Notes: a model not told the origin generated them from the letters alone. A DNA stretch of 64,000 nt from Molanna angustata (GCA_963576475.1 OY754967.1:28750595-28814594), one strand, 5' to 3'; counted from the stretch's first letter, positions 33,545 to 44,366 are shown. Translations and numbers: made by a program.

Positions 33545-34094
33545 CGGGACAAATACACAAAATAAACAGAAATAATTCACTATGAAATTAATAAAATCAC
33601 AATTACATTTGTCCACAATTGATGTACTTTAAATAATCATAAGTACATAACAACAAAAAATAAGTAAAAATATTATTAATAAATATTGTATGTTTGCCTG
33701 TGACGGAAAAGAAGGGAGAAGGAATAAATTTGTAACTGCTGTGAAAAAAAAACAGAATCTGCTAGATAAAACAAAAATCAAAATTAGTACACAAATTAAA
33801 AATTTCAACTATACACAAGTTTACTCCACTATGCATCTATACAAAGCTCTTGTAGCAGTCATTACTAGCATCGATACATTGAATCATAACAATCATATGT
33901 GGTAATTGAGTAATTAAATAAACACATTACTATTTATGATATCCCAAATGGTGGCGAGATATTTGAACATCCATTTATCATTAAAAGGCTCCGGAAAATG
34001 ACTGTTTAAAAAAGCAAAGGAAGAAAACAATCAGTAAGTATGTAAGAATGTTTAAAATATGGTCTGCTCCGAAACTATATTTTTTACAACACCA
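33545..34094. other. non-coding DNA
   Basis: A 71-codon frame at 33690-33905 is Lys-rich without a recognisable domain; not supported as a gene. Confidence 0.4.
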
Positions 34095-34200
34095 TATTTA
34101 AAAACGACAACAAAAGTAAATTACTGTTGCCCAACTAGGAAATTTTGATGTAGTGCTAGTGACTAAAAATTTTCACAATGACAATATAATTATGAACGAA
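34095..34200 (+). repeat. short dispersed repeat, copy 2
   Basis: Pairs with 22220-22340 (TGCCCAACTAGGAAAT, AATTATGAAC). Confidence 0.5.
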
Positions 34201-34285
34201 GTGATATAGTTCCTCTAACCACTACTTCTGTAAACATCATAGCAAATTTTATATAACTTACATAAAACAGATCAAACAGGTTCAC

Positions 34286-34585
34286 ATGCCCATCATAATA
34301 CCTGTCATCGATCCAATAAACTCACTAATGTTCATTATATATTTTTTTACTTTTCTACATTTTCTTAAATATATTATGTACGTAATACGAATACATTTTT
34401 CACTACAAAACAAAACACAATATCCGAATGACTCTCGTATACATATATGCGATAAACAAACTTGTAAACGTGTGTTGAACAAATATTATGAAAGCATTCG
34501 TGATCAAATCTACTCTGTTTCTACAACATACACAATCCAGACATGTTTAAGATATAATCCAGATGTTGTAATGGTTGATAAATAG
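34286..34585 (+). CDS. doubtful small ORF with an N-terminal hydrophobic stretch
   Basis: 99 codons from an ATG at 34286. A hydrophobic segment (residues about 13-37, containing MFIIYFFTFLHFLKY) could be a membrane anchor. A more polar tail follows with three Cys and YYESIRDQIYSV. Its composition is less repetitive than other frames here, and no mobile-element motif is visible. There is no homology known to me, no splice or promoter evidence, and an AT-rich setting that favours chance frames. I list it only as a possibility. Confidence 0.12.
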   Translation: MPIIIPVIDPINSLMFIIYFFTFLHFLKYIMYVIRIHFSLQNKTQYPNDSRIHICDKQTCKRVLNKYYESIRDQIYSVSTTYTIQTCLRYNPDVVMVDK

Positions 34586-34985
34586 GATGGTCTATTTATT
34601 TGTTTTCAATACAGAAAACATCAGTCAATATTCTATTCTATGAAATCTCAAGATATATACTTTTAAAATTTTATTAGTATGAATTCGAAAAAATTAAAAT
34701 CATTTATTTCTGAGAATCGCAAGTATACATAACATATAATGCAATTAATAAAATATTAGAACAAAAAAACATGAATTACGTATACCTACATGAGAAAGAA
34801 AATCTTTATTTTCCATCTGGAATATTGCTTCTATTTTCTCAATAATTGTTGTAAAAAATAAAAAAAGTTGGTAAAAAATATGAATAAAATTAAAGACTTT
34901 TATAGCGCCGTGATTTAAGATGTTTCCAAGGGCGCTGATATCTCCGTGTTGCTCAACGAAAGAAACCAGCCAACGAAAGAAACCA
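34586..34985. other. AT-rich non-coding DNA
   Basis: Nothing recognised. Confidence 0.4.
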
Positions 34986-34987
34986 GA

Positions 34988-35120
34988 GGACGTGTCATTT
35001 ATCTCAAGAAAAGATAACTCAATGTATGGAAGTGACAGTTGTCACGTGACTGGCAACTTTAACTTGCATTTATTTAGTTATCTTTTCTTGTTTCTTTTCT
35101 TAAGCTAAATGACACGTTGT
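34988..35120. repeat. imperfect hairpin / possible MITE
   Basis: GACGTGTCATTTATCTCAAG with AAAAGATAACT at the left (34990-35021) pairs with AGTTATCTTTTCTTG and AAATGACACGTTG at the right (35078-35117), with an insertion in the right arm. The centre holds a second near-palindrome, GTGACAGTTGTCAC (35032-35045). Confidence 0.55.
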
Positions 35121-35170
35121 CGAGGGGGAGTTTTATGATAGAGTGTTTTTGAGCACCGCGGATATGTAGA

Positions 35171-36122
35171 TTTAGAACTTGTAGAAGACTTGTAGAAGCT
35201 TTACTAGAATAAAAACACAGGGTGACCTCACCAATCCAGTCCCAACTCCAATCGGAATAAGACAAGGCGATAGTCTAAGTCCATTCCTATTCAACTTAAC
35301 AATGGACAAACTGATCGAAGAAGTTGTAGACCTAAACCTTTGGTACCGAATGGGAGGTAAAAGAGTCCGCATAGTATGCTACGCCGACGATGCGGTACTT
35401 ATCGCAGAATTAGAAGATGACCTTCAAAGGATGCTATACAAACTAAATCATACATCACTTAAATATAATATGATGATATCTACAGACAAAACAAAGAGTC
35501 TCACGATAAGCAAGAACCCGTTGAGATGCAAATTAGTCGTAGAAAATAACATAACAGAGCAAGTGATGGACTTTAAATACCTGGGAATAGACATCACTAG
35601 CAGCGGTAGTCTATACGACGAAACATTAAGACAAGTAAATAAAGCAGCTGCAATATCAGGATGTCTAAAGGAAAGTATATGGAGGAATAAACACATGAAT
35701 ATCGAAAGCAAAGTCCGAATATATAAAACATGTGTAAGACCCATTGCCACCTACGGAGTAGAGACCAGAGCAGACACAACGAGAACAAAATCTCTTCTGA
35801 GAACATCAGAGATGAGGACATTGCGATGTAAAACCGGAAACACTTTAAGATACCGAATTCGAAATACCGAAATAAGAAAAAAGTGTAGTACGGAAGACAT
35901 CGTCAGATGGGGAAGACAGCGCAGACGAAATTGGAGCTCACATGTAAACAGAATGGCTGAAAATAGACTCCCACGTATCGCTCTCCAGGAGAACCCAGCT
36001 GGAAGAAGACCACCAGGAAGACCTCCAAAGAGATGGCAAGATAGTTGGCAGTCCACATCGCAGGACACAGAATAGCGGTGCAAACAGATCTTCGGATCTA
36101 CAAAAAGGAAGAAGAAGAAGAA
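35171..36122 (+). mobile_element. 5'-truncated LINE, copy B, with 11-bp target-site duplication
   Basis: The insertion is bounded by GGATATGTAGA at 35160-35170 and 36123-36133, a textbook target-primed insertion. The element ends in a GAA tail (36107-36122). Same family as LINE copy A at 19211-20525. Confidence 0.85.
35185..36075 (+). CDS. LINE reverse transcriptase C-terminal half (copy B)
   Basis: The frame is open from 35185 to the stop at 36073-36075. The first ATG at 35302 is internal to the protein and not a true start. It shows GIRQGDSLSPFLFNLTMDKL (near 35249), the catalytic CYADDAVLIA (near 35378), KYLGIDITSSGSLYDE, then the tail TRTKSLLRTSEMRTLR and GRRPPGRPPKRWQDSW. RT blocks upstream of the QGD motif, including the first catalytic Asp, are missing, so it cannot be active. 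Residue-by-residue similarity to copy A is obvious but diverged. Confidence 0.8.
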   Translation, partial: KTCRSFTRIKTQGDLTNPVPTPIGIRQGDSLSPFLFNLTMDKLIEEVVDLNLWYRMGGKRVRIVCYADDAVLIAELEDDLQRMLYKLNHTSLKYNMMISTDKTKSLTISKNPLRCKLVVENNITEQVMDFKYLGIDITSSGSLYDETLRQVNKAAAISGCLKESIWRNKHMNIESKVRIYKTCVRPIATYGVETRADTTRTKSLLRTSEMRTLRCKTGNTLRYRIRNTEIRKKCSTEDIVRWGRQRRRNWSSHVNRMAENRLPRIALQENPAGRRPPGRPPKRWQDSWQSTSQDTE

Positions 36123-36134
36123 GGATATGTAGAA

Positions 36135-36406
36135 TAGTGATGAGCAAATGCAACATCAAGACCGGTGGTGTCTTGGTCTTGCAACCCCGTTGTCTTGCAT
36201 TAACAGATGTGGTCTAGGTCTTGCATACTCGATCGAGTCTTGGTCTTGTAAGTTTTTAATTAAAAATAAACAATGTTCGTAAAATTTTGCGAGACCCGAG
36301 TCTTGCAAGACTTGCAAACAAGTTTTGCAAATCCAGATCGTTGTCTTGGTGTTGCAAGTCTTGCAGTCCAAGACTGCAAGATTTGCAAGACTTTTGATCA
36401 TCACTA
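36135..36406. mobile_element. hAT-type MITE rich in TCTTGCA motifs
   Basis: 272 bp with ends TAGTGATGAGCAA and TTGATCATCACTA (12 of 13 complementary). It is flanked by 8-bp duplications ATGTAGAA (36127-36134) and ATGTATAA (36407-36414), 7 of 8 identical. An 8-bp duplication and TAGTGATG-like ends fit hAT (Buster-like) elements. The interior repeats GTCTTGCA / TGCAAGAC many times on both strands. It inserted at the edge of the LINE copy B target duplication, so it is younger than that LINE. Non-coding. Confidence 0.75.
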
Positions 36407-36414
36407 ATGTATAA

Positions 36415-37673
36415 ATAATGTTCTTCATTTTATAGAATAATTCACACTGATTATAATAATGATTATAATAAACGTTAGAAAAAAGGCCTGAGTGCTAGGT
36501 TTATTTATTTATCTTTACAGGTAACAAAATACAAAATGGTATACAATTTTCGACTTCAATAGGTATAGTCAAGACAGTGCATAACAAAAGTTGAACAAAA
36601 GAGAAACATAAGTTAACAAAATACAATTAAATACAAATGAAAATCAGCTCAGATTACAATAAACCTTGCCGCAGTTACCCACAGTTGGGTACCTGTAGTG
36701 ATCAACAATAATCTTACAATCCCAACTGTAGGCTCACTATATACAAGTAAACAAATAGTATCATTATACAAACAAAAAAAATAGGTTTATCGTTTATACA
36801 TATATCAAAGTATTTATCACCATCAGATAAATCTTGAAGTCAATTGTCAATTCGCTCAGGACACTTCAACAAATGTAATTTATAAGTAGAAAAGACCTAA
36901 CGTGACGTCGTTTTAATGCACCATAAATAAGCTTTACCGCTGCAATAAATACCAAAACTATAGGTATGTATTGAGTTTATACTGAAGTAAGCCAACATAA
37001 TCAATATCAAAATATATAACTTTGTACAAACCAAAACACAAAAATCACAATAAGAGTGATAAAAAATTCAAAAACGATTTGAATCCAGGACAAAAATATT
37101 CGCATACAATACCTTATATGAATTAAATTTCTTAAGTCTAACGATCTTACCTACTATTAGATTTCGTTAAAAGCTTACTAAACGCGCAACTAGATAAGTA
37201 CGACTAAAATGGTGAAGATCTGTATTATTTATTTTTACTTATAAACGTATTCTCACTTATATCATTCATATGGCTGCATTGGTTTCACAGATGTCAAAAA
37301 ACAGATAAATGCATGTAATTTTTGGATAACTGACATCGAAAAATGAAAACAAACACCGAGTTGTGCCGTGTTGATTCAATTCAAACACGATTGCGATAAA
37401 GAATAACAAGGAAAAAGTTTTAAATATTAAATTTTTCAATCAATCTCGTCTAGTCAAGCGTCAAACAACCTCTCGACCTGTCCTAACTTAACGTCTATGA
37501 AATAAAGGTGTAACAATGATAGTCACGGTTTATAAGTAAACTTTTGCGTTAATCACGCATTTTTACCAGGGACTATACATAGATTGTTTATGTTTACGTA
37601 TGATGGTAAGAGGTAGCAAAGTCAAAAAATCAATTCATTTTAATGGCTGTTTTCTTTATATGTCCTTCCTTAT
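36415..37673. other. AT-rich non-coding DNA
   Basis: No gene, RNA or clear repeat. Confidence 0.45.
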
Positions 37674-38051
37674 TGAATATAGGTATGAAAAATTTAAGCC
37701 TGGCACCTGGGAGTGATTGCGTTTATCAGTGCGCATTATATATGTGAAAATTGCAGATTTGAGTATCATTGTCCTTTTTGTGCTCTGATACCATCCATTT
37801 GATTACAATAAAACTTGGTGATTTGTACAGATCACACCCGGGAAGATTTCTGTAAGAAACAATCTTTTTCTTCTTCTTCCTTTTTTATATTTTTTACATT
37901 TGCCAGTAACAGTAAGTACATATTTCACAAACGGACGTATTTTATAAGTATAAGTAACATACAAGTACAAATTATGAAATAATGTAAAATCCGCACTGGT
38001 AAACGCAACCACTCCCAGGTGCTAGACTTACCTTTTTCATACCTATATTCA
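37674..38051. mobile_element. MITE with about 62-bp inverted ends
   Basis: Left end TGAATATAGGTATGAAAAA, then CACCTGGGAGTG.TTGCGTTTA. The right end is the reverse complement with a handful of differences (ending TTTTTCATACCTATATTCA). The middle is AT-rich, and the 69-codon minus frame inside (37803-38012) is not a transposase. The target-site duplication is unclear. Confidence 0.75.
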
Positions 38052-38969
38052 TAAAAAAATAATTTAAATATGATTCATCAAAAACGATGCTATCTCTCAG
38101 TCTAGGTATTATGCTGTGGTTAGGAGAATTGATTCCCAATATTTAACGAATAATAAAATGCTAAACGCCAACTTATTTATTTCTTAAAATATCAACTTAT
38201 TTGGTAACTAATTCATCTAACATATAAAACAAATGTTATTTTATAGACCTTAGTCTAAATTATATCTAAATTACAATTATATCTAAATTTGTACTGTATT
38301 TTTGTATCTTAATTTGTACTGTATTTTTATATCTAAATTTGTACTGAATTTTTTATATCTAAATTAACAGTACCATGGTTTATAAAAATGTAGGTACGCA
38401 ATGTCTTTTAGATGCTAAAAATAATTTGAAGAATGTTTTAAGATATCTCGAAAGGTTTTTTAATTCTTCGACGATCGTTATAAAACCCTTATCTTTCATT
38501 TCATAATTCGTGATAAAATCTCTTTATATTCAAAACGTGCTACTTCTTCTTGTTCCCTCGATTATTTTTTCTAACCTTCCTCATATCATTAATCTCCGAG
38601 TCAAAAATGAATACTGTTTTTCTGACGTTTTGGCTGGATTGATGTGATATTATCTGACCTTTTCTGAGAGGTTTTGGAGATTTCCATTTTGAGATTGGGT
38701 GCCTCAGAATTCCCTTTGTCGTAAGATTTAGCTCCAGCGATACAAAGATGTTATCATAGATTATTGCTTCTCAAAACAATAACACAAATTCTTAAAAACC
38801 AAAAAACGAAAGTAATCAGTCTTGGGTGTTTACTTGAAAAAATATTATTGACGTTTTCAACAACGTAGCAATTTTTAAGATGTCTGACTTAATACTCCGT
38901 TTGTAAGTATTTAAATAAATCTAAAATCCAATGAAATTTTTGTGTAGGTATATGGTGGGATTGTCATTG

Positions 38970-39010
38970 TATGTAGTTTCGAACTAGTCCAGCTAGATCG
39001 AAACTACATA
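38970..39010. repeat. perfect 13-bp inverted repeat
   Basis: TATGTAGTTTCGA (38970-38982) and its exact complement (38998-39010), with a 15-base loop. Confidence 0.9.
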
Positions 39011-39819
39011 ATAAGCCGAATACACCTTTGTTAACTTTTATACGGCGATAACCGATTTATTAATGATATAAATAACAATTTATCACTACAAATATTAACA
39101 TTCTATTATTATTATATCAATATGCACTTCCTCAAAGGCATAAGCAGACCAATGCGTAAATGGTAAATTATTTAATAGATCAAAATAAAAATGCAACAAA
39201 CGCACCGATTATGCCATCAATTATTTACCCACCCAGATACTTAACAAATCCAAGGATAAGCTCTTAGGAGGTCGCTATGCTACATATCAACCCTAATGAT
39301 TTCTGATTATTAACGTTTAAAAAAAATAACGATTCTACGTGCATTCATTATTACCGATTTTTGAATTTTTATTACTGATTTTTCGATAAATAAAAAAAAT
39401 TTAAATTACGGCTAAACGATTTTGGAATAATGCCAGTGGCTTCCTTCCAGTGGAGTCTTTTAATCTCGCTACCTAATGCTGTGTGTTTTAATTTTTTCGT
39501 CAAATAATTTAATAATATTACTAGAATTTGGAATTGCCACGTCGCAAATGAATGTTATTTTTTTTAATTATATCATGTATTGTATCGTTATATCGGGTCT
39601 GTTATGTAAATATTTAAAATAATAATTTTATTTATTAAAATGATCAAATGATTTTTAGAATGATTTTAAATAAAGGTACCAGATTAAAATTTGTAGAATA
39701 TACATAAATAAAAGAATACTCACAATGTTCACTCTATATTTTTATTATAACTTTTGAGATGTAAAAATACAATTTCACTAAGATGTAAGCATGATAAATG
39801 TTTAGTATCATGAAGTAAA

Positions 39820-39879
39820 TTGAACTTATCATGAAGTAAGCGTGATAAATCTTTAATATTTACTTCATGATAAGTTCAA
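39820..39879. repeat. perfect 20-bp inverted repeat
   Basis: TTGAACTTATCATGAAGTAA (39820-39839) and its reverse complement (39860-39879), with a 20-base loop. Further ATCATGAAGTAAAT words lie just upstream (39807). Confidence 0.9.
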
Positions 39880-41942
39880 CATTTGGTCAGCAGCACGAGC
39901 ACTTACTGAGAAGAGAGCTACCATTAAATATCTTGCAAGATATTATAGTTTTCTTCTCAAGATCTTCCTCTTTCTTATTTCTTTAAATTTGCTTCATATT
40001 TACGTATTATCATAACAGAAACGTTCAGAGCTTTACTGAAATAAATATTATATAAGTATGGAAATATATAAATATAGTAATAAAATGGACAATAGAATTA
40101 GCTTTAACATAACTATAATACAATAAAAAATTCACGATAAATTGGGATTTTTTCAATGGCCTTAAATAAAATTGATTTTTCATTTATATTCATATGGTAC
40201 AGATGGAACTGTGTTGGAATATATATGCTTGTTGGATTAACAAAATATGTAAGAAAAAATTTCCCAATACAATATCCCAAAAATTTTTGATATGAAAATA
40301 TATTTTGTTTGCGCATCTGTTTCCTAATCCACACGTGTACGTTAAAATGTGTTGGCAATAAGTGAAATTCTCCACTATAAATACTGTATTATTTATGTGC
40401 TGTTCTTTTTAAAAAATAAATGGAGACAGGTTGCAAAACAACAAATTTGCCTGTAAACATTATTTGCATTTTAAACTTAGTAGACAGATATTTTCAATCC
40501 AACTGGAGCACATTTTCATGAAATTATGCTGTTATAAGATGTTATAAGCTACCGACTTTCATGTCTGGCTATGTAAATGATTTATTTTAAGAAACAAGTC
40601 CCTCTATGACAATAAATCACGCAAGAGTTTACAATTTATCTTAATGAAATATAATTCGTTTGTAGAGTTACCAGTTTCTTAATAAAAGGCAACTTCTTGA
40701 ATCTAATGTGTTATCAATTTACAAAACCTTTTTAATAATTTACAATTTATTGTCATGAGCAATTTCATCGTGTTTCAACAATACGAGACTTTTCTCAAAC
40801 TATTCAGTCTACAGATTGAGGTTGTTAAAGGAATTTAACGTTTTAAGCTTTATAATAAATCTCAAAAATGTATGACTCAATTTATGTAGACCCCCTGTGG
40901 TAATCACAAGTATGACCATGTGTACCTACTCAGTTTGTACTGTACATATGCTCTAACTTCTCGTGTATGAGTTAATTTCCCTAATGAATTGCATGCTCAA
41001 CTGTTCGCAATATATTATTATGTGTGTGGAAGGTTGAATATTTTGGATACACACACATACGAACAGGTAAACTCGTTCCAAGTGCACATCCTGTTATAGA
41101 GTATTGTACCTTGTATCACTTCAAAAATCGACGATATGTAGTCAATAGCTTTACAACATGTTCTAATTAGTTGTATAAAATCTTCAAAAAAAATATATAA
41201 AGCAATTAAATTTTCGTAATAGACTACATTTCTCTAACTATTCTCAAGCTCTTAAACACCACAACACAAAACAACTGGAGACACGCAGATCAATCCATGA
41301 TATTTGTTTTCTATATAAAATTATTAACGGTCTGATCGACAGCGCACCCCTTCTAAGCACACTCCGTTTTCACTGTCCACTTAGGAGAAATAGCAACCAG
41401 TCTCTCTTTTATATAGAACCTTCTAAAACTAACTATATGCTAAATTCTTATATTAATAGAGCTTGTACTGGGTACAATAGAAATTTTTTTTTTTTTCAAA
41501 TGTTTGAATGTTAACTTTGTGGTTCATATTTAACAAATTAAATTTAAAGATATAACTTTGTATTAACCACGTTTTTTGGTTGAAACGATGCGACCGGTTT
41601 CGGAACTAACCGTTCCCTCATCAGGCTAACTTTCAACTGAAACAGAATGTGACGACGTGCTTACAAGAAATCTATGGGGGCGGAGGTAGAGGTAAGGTGG
41701 GGGTACTTAGGGGGTACTATTGTTTGTTAATAATTTATCCCAATTAGTCTCAAATTTCTTACCAAAAGACATAAGACCGGCATTTTACACTGACAATAAT
41801 ATTGGAAAAAGTTTAATGAATTCCAAAGATAAAGATAATAAAATGGAAAACTCCGGCGTATACCAACTGACATGTGGAGACTGCTCTGCAGTCTACATAG
41901 GAAAAACAGGACGGAAATTTGAGACTAGAGTAAAAGAACATA

Positions 41943-42900
41943 TCGTCTGCTGACAGGAAAAAGTCACTAACTTCGACAAACATGTTTTCGAGATAATGTC
42001 TGTCAAAGTTTTTCGGCAATATTAACTCTCATAACTTCTTTAATTGTTTATAGATTGTCATGAATTTTTCAACATATATAAAAAGTAGCCTAATCTAACT
42101 ATATTTGATGTTCAAATTTGCCAAAAACTCATAGGGAATTAAAAAAAACACAAAATTGCATATAATGAGATTTTCCTGACGGCTCATCTGCCAAACTGTG
42201 TGAGATTGTCTGTAATATTTCTATGCGGCAAAACTCATTATAATGTTTTTATAAAAAAATTCAAATTTTAATCACTTCTTTGCAACCTGCACAAGTGGCG
42301 AGTTTATTGCCATTTTGCAAATTCCTCCAAACTTTTTGTATTCTTCTAATATTCTAATTTTATTAGTACCTATCATGAATATTTCAGATGTTGTATAATA
42401 ATGATGTATAATATTGATGAGGCGATGTATGTGTTCCAGGATATAAAAATATAGTGTTTGGTTCTCTCTGCCTACCCCGTTAGGGACATGCATGGGTTGA
42501 TGTATGAGAATAACAGACTAAAATGTTGAGATGATGTATCAATGTAAATAAGGCGATTAATGGCATTCTTTTCTCTCTGCCTACCCAGTTAGGATTTGAT
42601 GCTATGTATTTATCGAAAATTAATTTTTTTAGTTAATGTGTTAAAATTTTGGAATGTTGGTAGTTAAATAAAAATATATGTAAAAAAAGACTTCATTACA
42701 ACGATAATGACTTTTTCCAGACGGCATAATTGAAAAAAAATGCAGATAATGAATATTTTTCCGAAAAATCTCCGCAACGGGACCTGATATGAAGATAATT
42801 TTTTATCCAGATGTAAAGTGTGTTTTGGTGAATATGATAGCATAGTTAACTCAATTTTGCCAAAATAGGCAGTTAGTGACTTTTTCCTGTCAGCAGACGA
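41943..42900. mobile_element. TIR DNA element inserted in the GIY-YIG frame
   Basis: Perfect inverted ends of about 29 bp (TCGTCTGCTGACAGGAAAAA.. and its complement). It is flanked by TA at both ends (41941-41942 and 42901-42902), as for Tc1/mariner-like elements. Because the flank reads ATAT, a 4-bp ATAT duplication is equally possible. 958 bp with no transposase frame. It carries a SINE scrap at about 42268-42330 and CTCTCTGCCTACCC-type lepidopteran repeat sequence at 42466 and 42570. Confidence 0.8.
42268..42330 (-). mobile_element. SINE fragment inside the TIR element
   Basis: CTTTGCAACCTGCACAAGTGG followed by CGAGTTTATTGCCATTT (the first block is quoted with its last base shared) matches the SINE 3' portion at 1423-1500. 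Fourth layer of the nest. Confidence 0.5.
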
Positions 42901-43773
42901 TATTAGATGTATAAACAATGATAATTTTTCGGAATTCGCAGAACACTTAGTACTTAATGATCATCAATTTAATATGCAATCGGGAACAAAAATTTTACAC
43001 GTCAACAAAGTAGGTCTCCGTCTTGATAATTTAGAGTCGCTAGAAATTAAAAAGTGTATTAATTCAAAACAGAACATAATAAACAATCAGTTAAATTTAT
43101 CTTTCAGTCCATTATTAAATATGTTTCCTTTTACTTCTAATCCTTCAGCCAATCGGACCCACCCTGCACAAGACCCAACCCTAAGTACCCCCACCTTACC
43201 TCTACCTCCGCCCCCATAGATTTCTTGTAAGCACGTCGTCACATTCTGTTTCAGTTGAAAGTTAGCCTGATGAGGGAACGGTTAGTTCCGAAACCGGTCG
43301 CATCGTTTCAACCAAAAAACGTGGTTAATACAAAGTTATATCTTTAAATTTAAACAATAGAAATTGTTTGAGCATTCCGGAGTTGGATATGTTTGCTTCA
43401 AGTTTTTATGTATTCAAAAAAAAAATTGTGAATTTGTCGGATGTTTAATCTGTGCTGTTTTATTGTGCACATCTTTAACTTTTTAATTGTGCCCTTTTAA
43501 CATTAACTTTAACTTAATTTTAATTAACTATTCTTCATACATTGAGACACGTGAGGCAAATCATAATATGAGTTTCTAGTGGTCGATGCTTCCCCCCACT
43601 CCCCTTCCTACCTCTCTCCTTTCCCATCCTGTCTTCATAATTGTTAATAAATGTGTACGTACTTAATATATTTAGAATACTATAATTGGCAACATAAAAA
43701 TTATCTCTTATATCTGTATAAATCTTTATTGTAATGCTGTTGTATTCTATAAAATAAAAAAAAAAAAAAAAAA

Positions 43774-44115
43774 TTGTTTGCCCTTTTCACGATCTGTCTA
43801 CATTTTGACAAAGAGGAAATCATATCAAAAATCGAACGATGGGGCAAACCACTCAATTAATAATTGTCTTCAGTGATTTATTAATGTACATAATAGCATT
43901 ATTGACTTCAACAAACGACGTCCGATACAGTCTTATTTTTTGTGATACAAAAATTTTCAGATTTTTTTTTTAAATATTTGTTATCCTGTCAAGACCAATT
44001 ACGTTCACCTATAGCACAAGCATTTATGCTTAGCTTAGGGAATAAATGAGGAAAAAAAAATGTTATAATATTAAGTTTTCAAGTGTAGGCATACATAAGG
44101 TATTTTGATTTTTAT
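43774..44115. other. non-coding DNA
   Basis: Nothing recognised. GCCAA at 44116-44120 is the 5' target-site duplication of the LTR element. Confidence 0.45.
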
Positions 44116-44120
44116 GCCAA

Positions 44121-44366
44121 TGTGAGATATGTGAGTGAAAGAGATAGCATGTCTGTGTGTGTATATAGTGTTTGAATGGGCACGCGGCGCGTCATTCATC
44201 GTTCCGCCGTTGATAGCTACCTCCGTGAATTGTAATAGTATTTGATCTTGAATTGTATCTTGTATATTTGACGTATTGTAATTAAAGTGTAAAAGAATAG
44301 ACATCTTTTACTTACAATTACTAAGAGTTCCACCCCAACAAATTAGTAGTGTATAGGGACACTATA
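44121..44366 (+). repeat. 5' LTR
   Basis: 246 bp beginning TGTGAGATATG and ending GGGACACTATA. Contains TATATA near 44162 and ATTAAAG near 44281 (candidate promoter and poly(A) signals). Differs from the 3' LTR at about 44246 (T for C) and 44343 (T for A). Confidence 0.9.

Larger units (their letters stand above)
38052..41226. other. AT-rich non-coding DNA with small repeats
   Basis: Includes a 35-bp unit (ATATCTAAATTTGTACTG) repeated about three times at 38265-38375 and two perfect hairpins listed separately. The two overlapping minus-strand frames at 40113-40375 have no domain. Confidence 0.45.
41720..43219 (+). pseudogene. GIY-YIG endonuclease domain of the Penelope-like element, split
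   Basis: The left exon-like piece (41720-41942) encodes NSGVYQLTCGDCSAVYIGKT then GRKFETRVKEH, which holds the GVY...YIGKTGR signature of GIY-YIG nucleases plus the Cys pair (TCGDC) typical of Penelope. The right piece (from 42901) continues in phase after the insertion is skipped: FAEHLVLNDHQFN ... ILHVNKVGLRLDNLESLEI, the second half of the domain. It ends in a Pro-rich tail inside the right repeat (stop near 43219). The displayed first codon is TTG because the real N-terminus is lost. The insertion makes it inactive. Confidence 0.85.
41486..43353 (+). mobile_element. Penelope-like retroelement, 5'-truncated, inserted in LINE
   Basis: Two inverted 173-bp repeats (41540-41712 and 43179-43351) flank a frame encoding a GIY-YIG endonuclease. 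Penelope-like elements are known for such LTR-like repeats, often inverted, and for a C-terminal GIY-YIG domain after the reverse transcriptase. The reverse transcriptase is absent here. Shared words in the repeats include GGTTTCGGAACTAACCG and GGGGGCGGAGGTAGAGG. A 12-bp duplication of the LINE target flanks it. It is itself interrupted at 41943-42900. Confidence 0.85.
41227..43773 (+). mobile_element. LINE 3' end, family J, copy 2, interrupted
   Basis: The coding tail starts near 41227 (FSNYSQALKHHNTKQLETRR, then DICFLYKIINGLIDSAPLLS, then RACTGYNRNF). It breaks at 41485 and resumes at 43354 with ELDMFASSFYVFKKKI and the same 3' UTR as 23990-24309. The 12-bp ACAATAGAAATT is present on both sides of the break (41474-41485 and 43354-43365), the duplication made when the Penelope-like element inserted. 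It ends in a poly(A) run at 43756-43773. Confidence 0.8.

Noticed and set aside
40113..40375. Overlapping minus-strand frames of 61 and 81 codons
   Set aside because: No start context, no domain and AT-rich composition. Consistent with chance.
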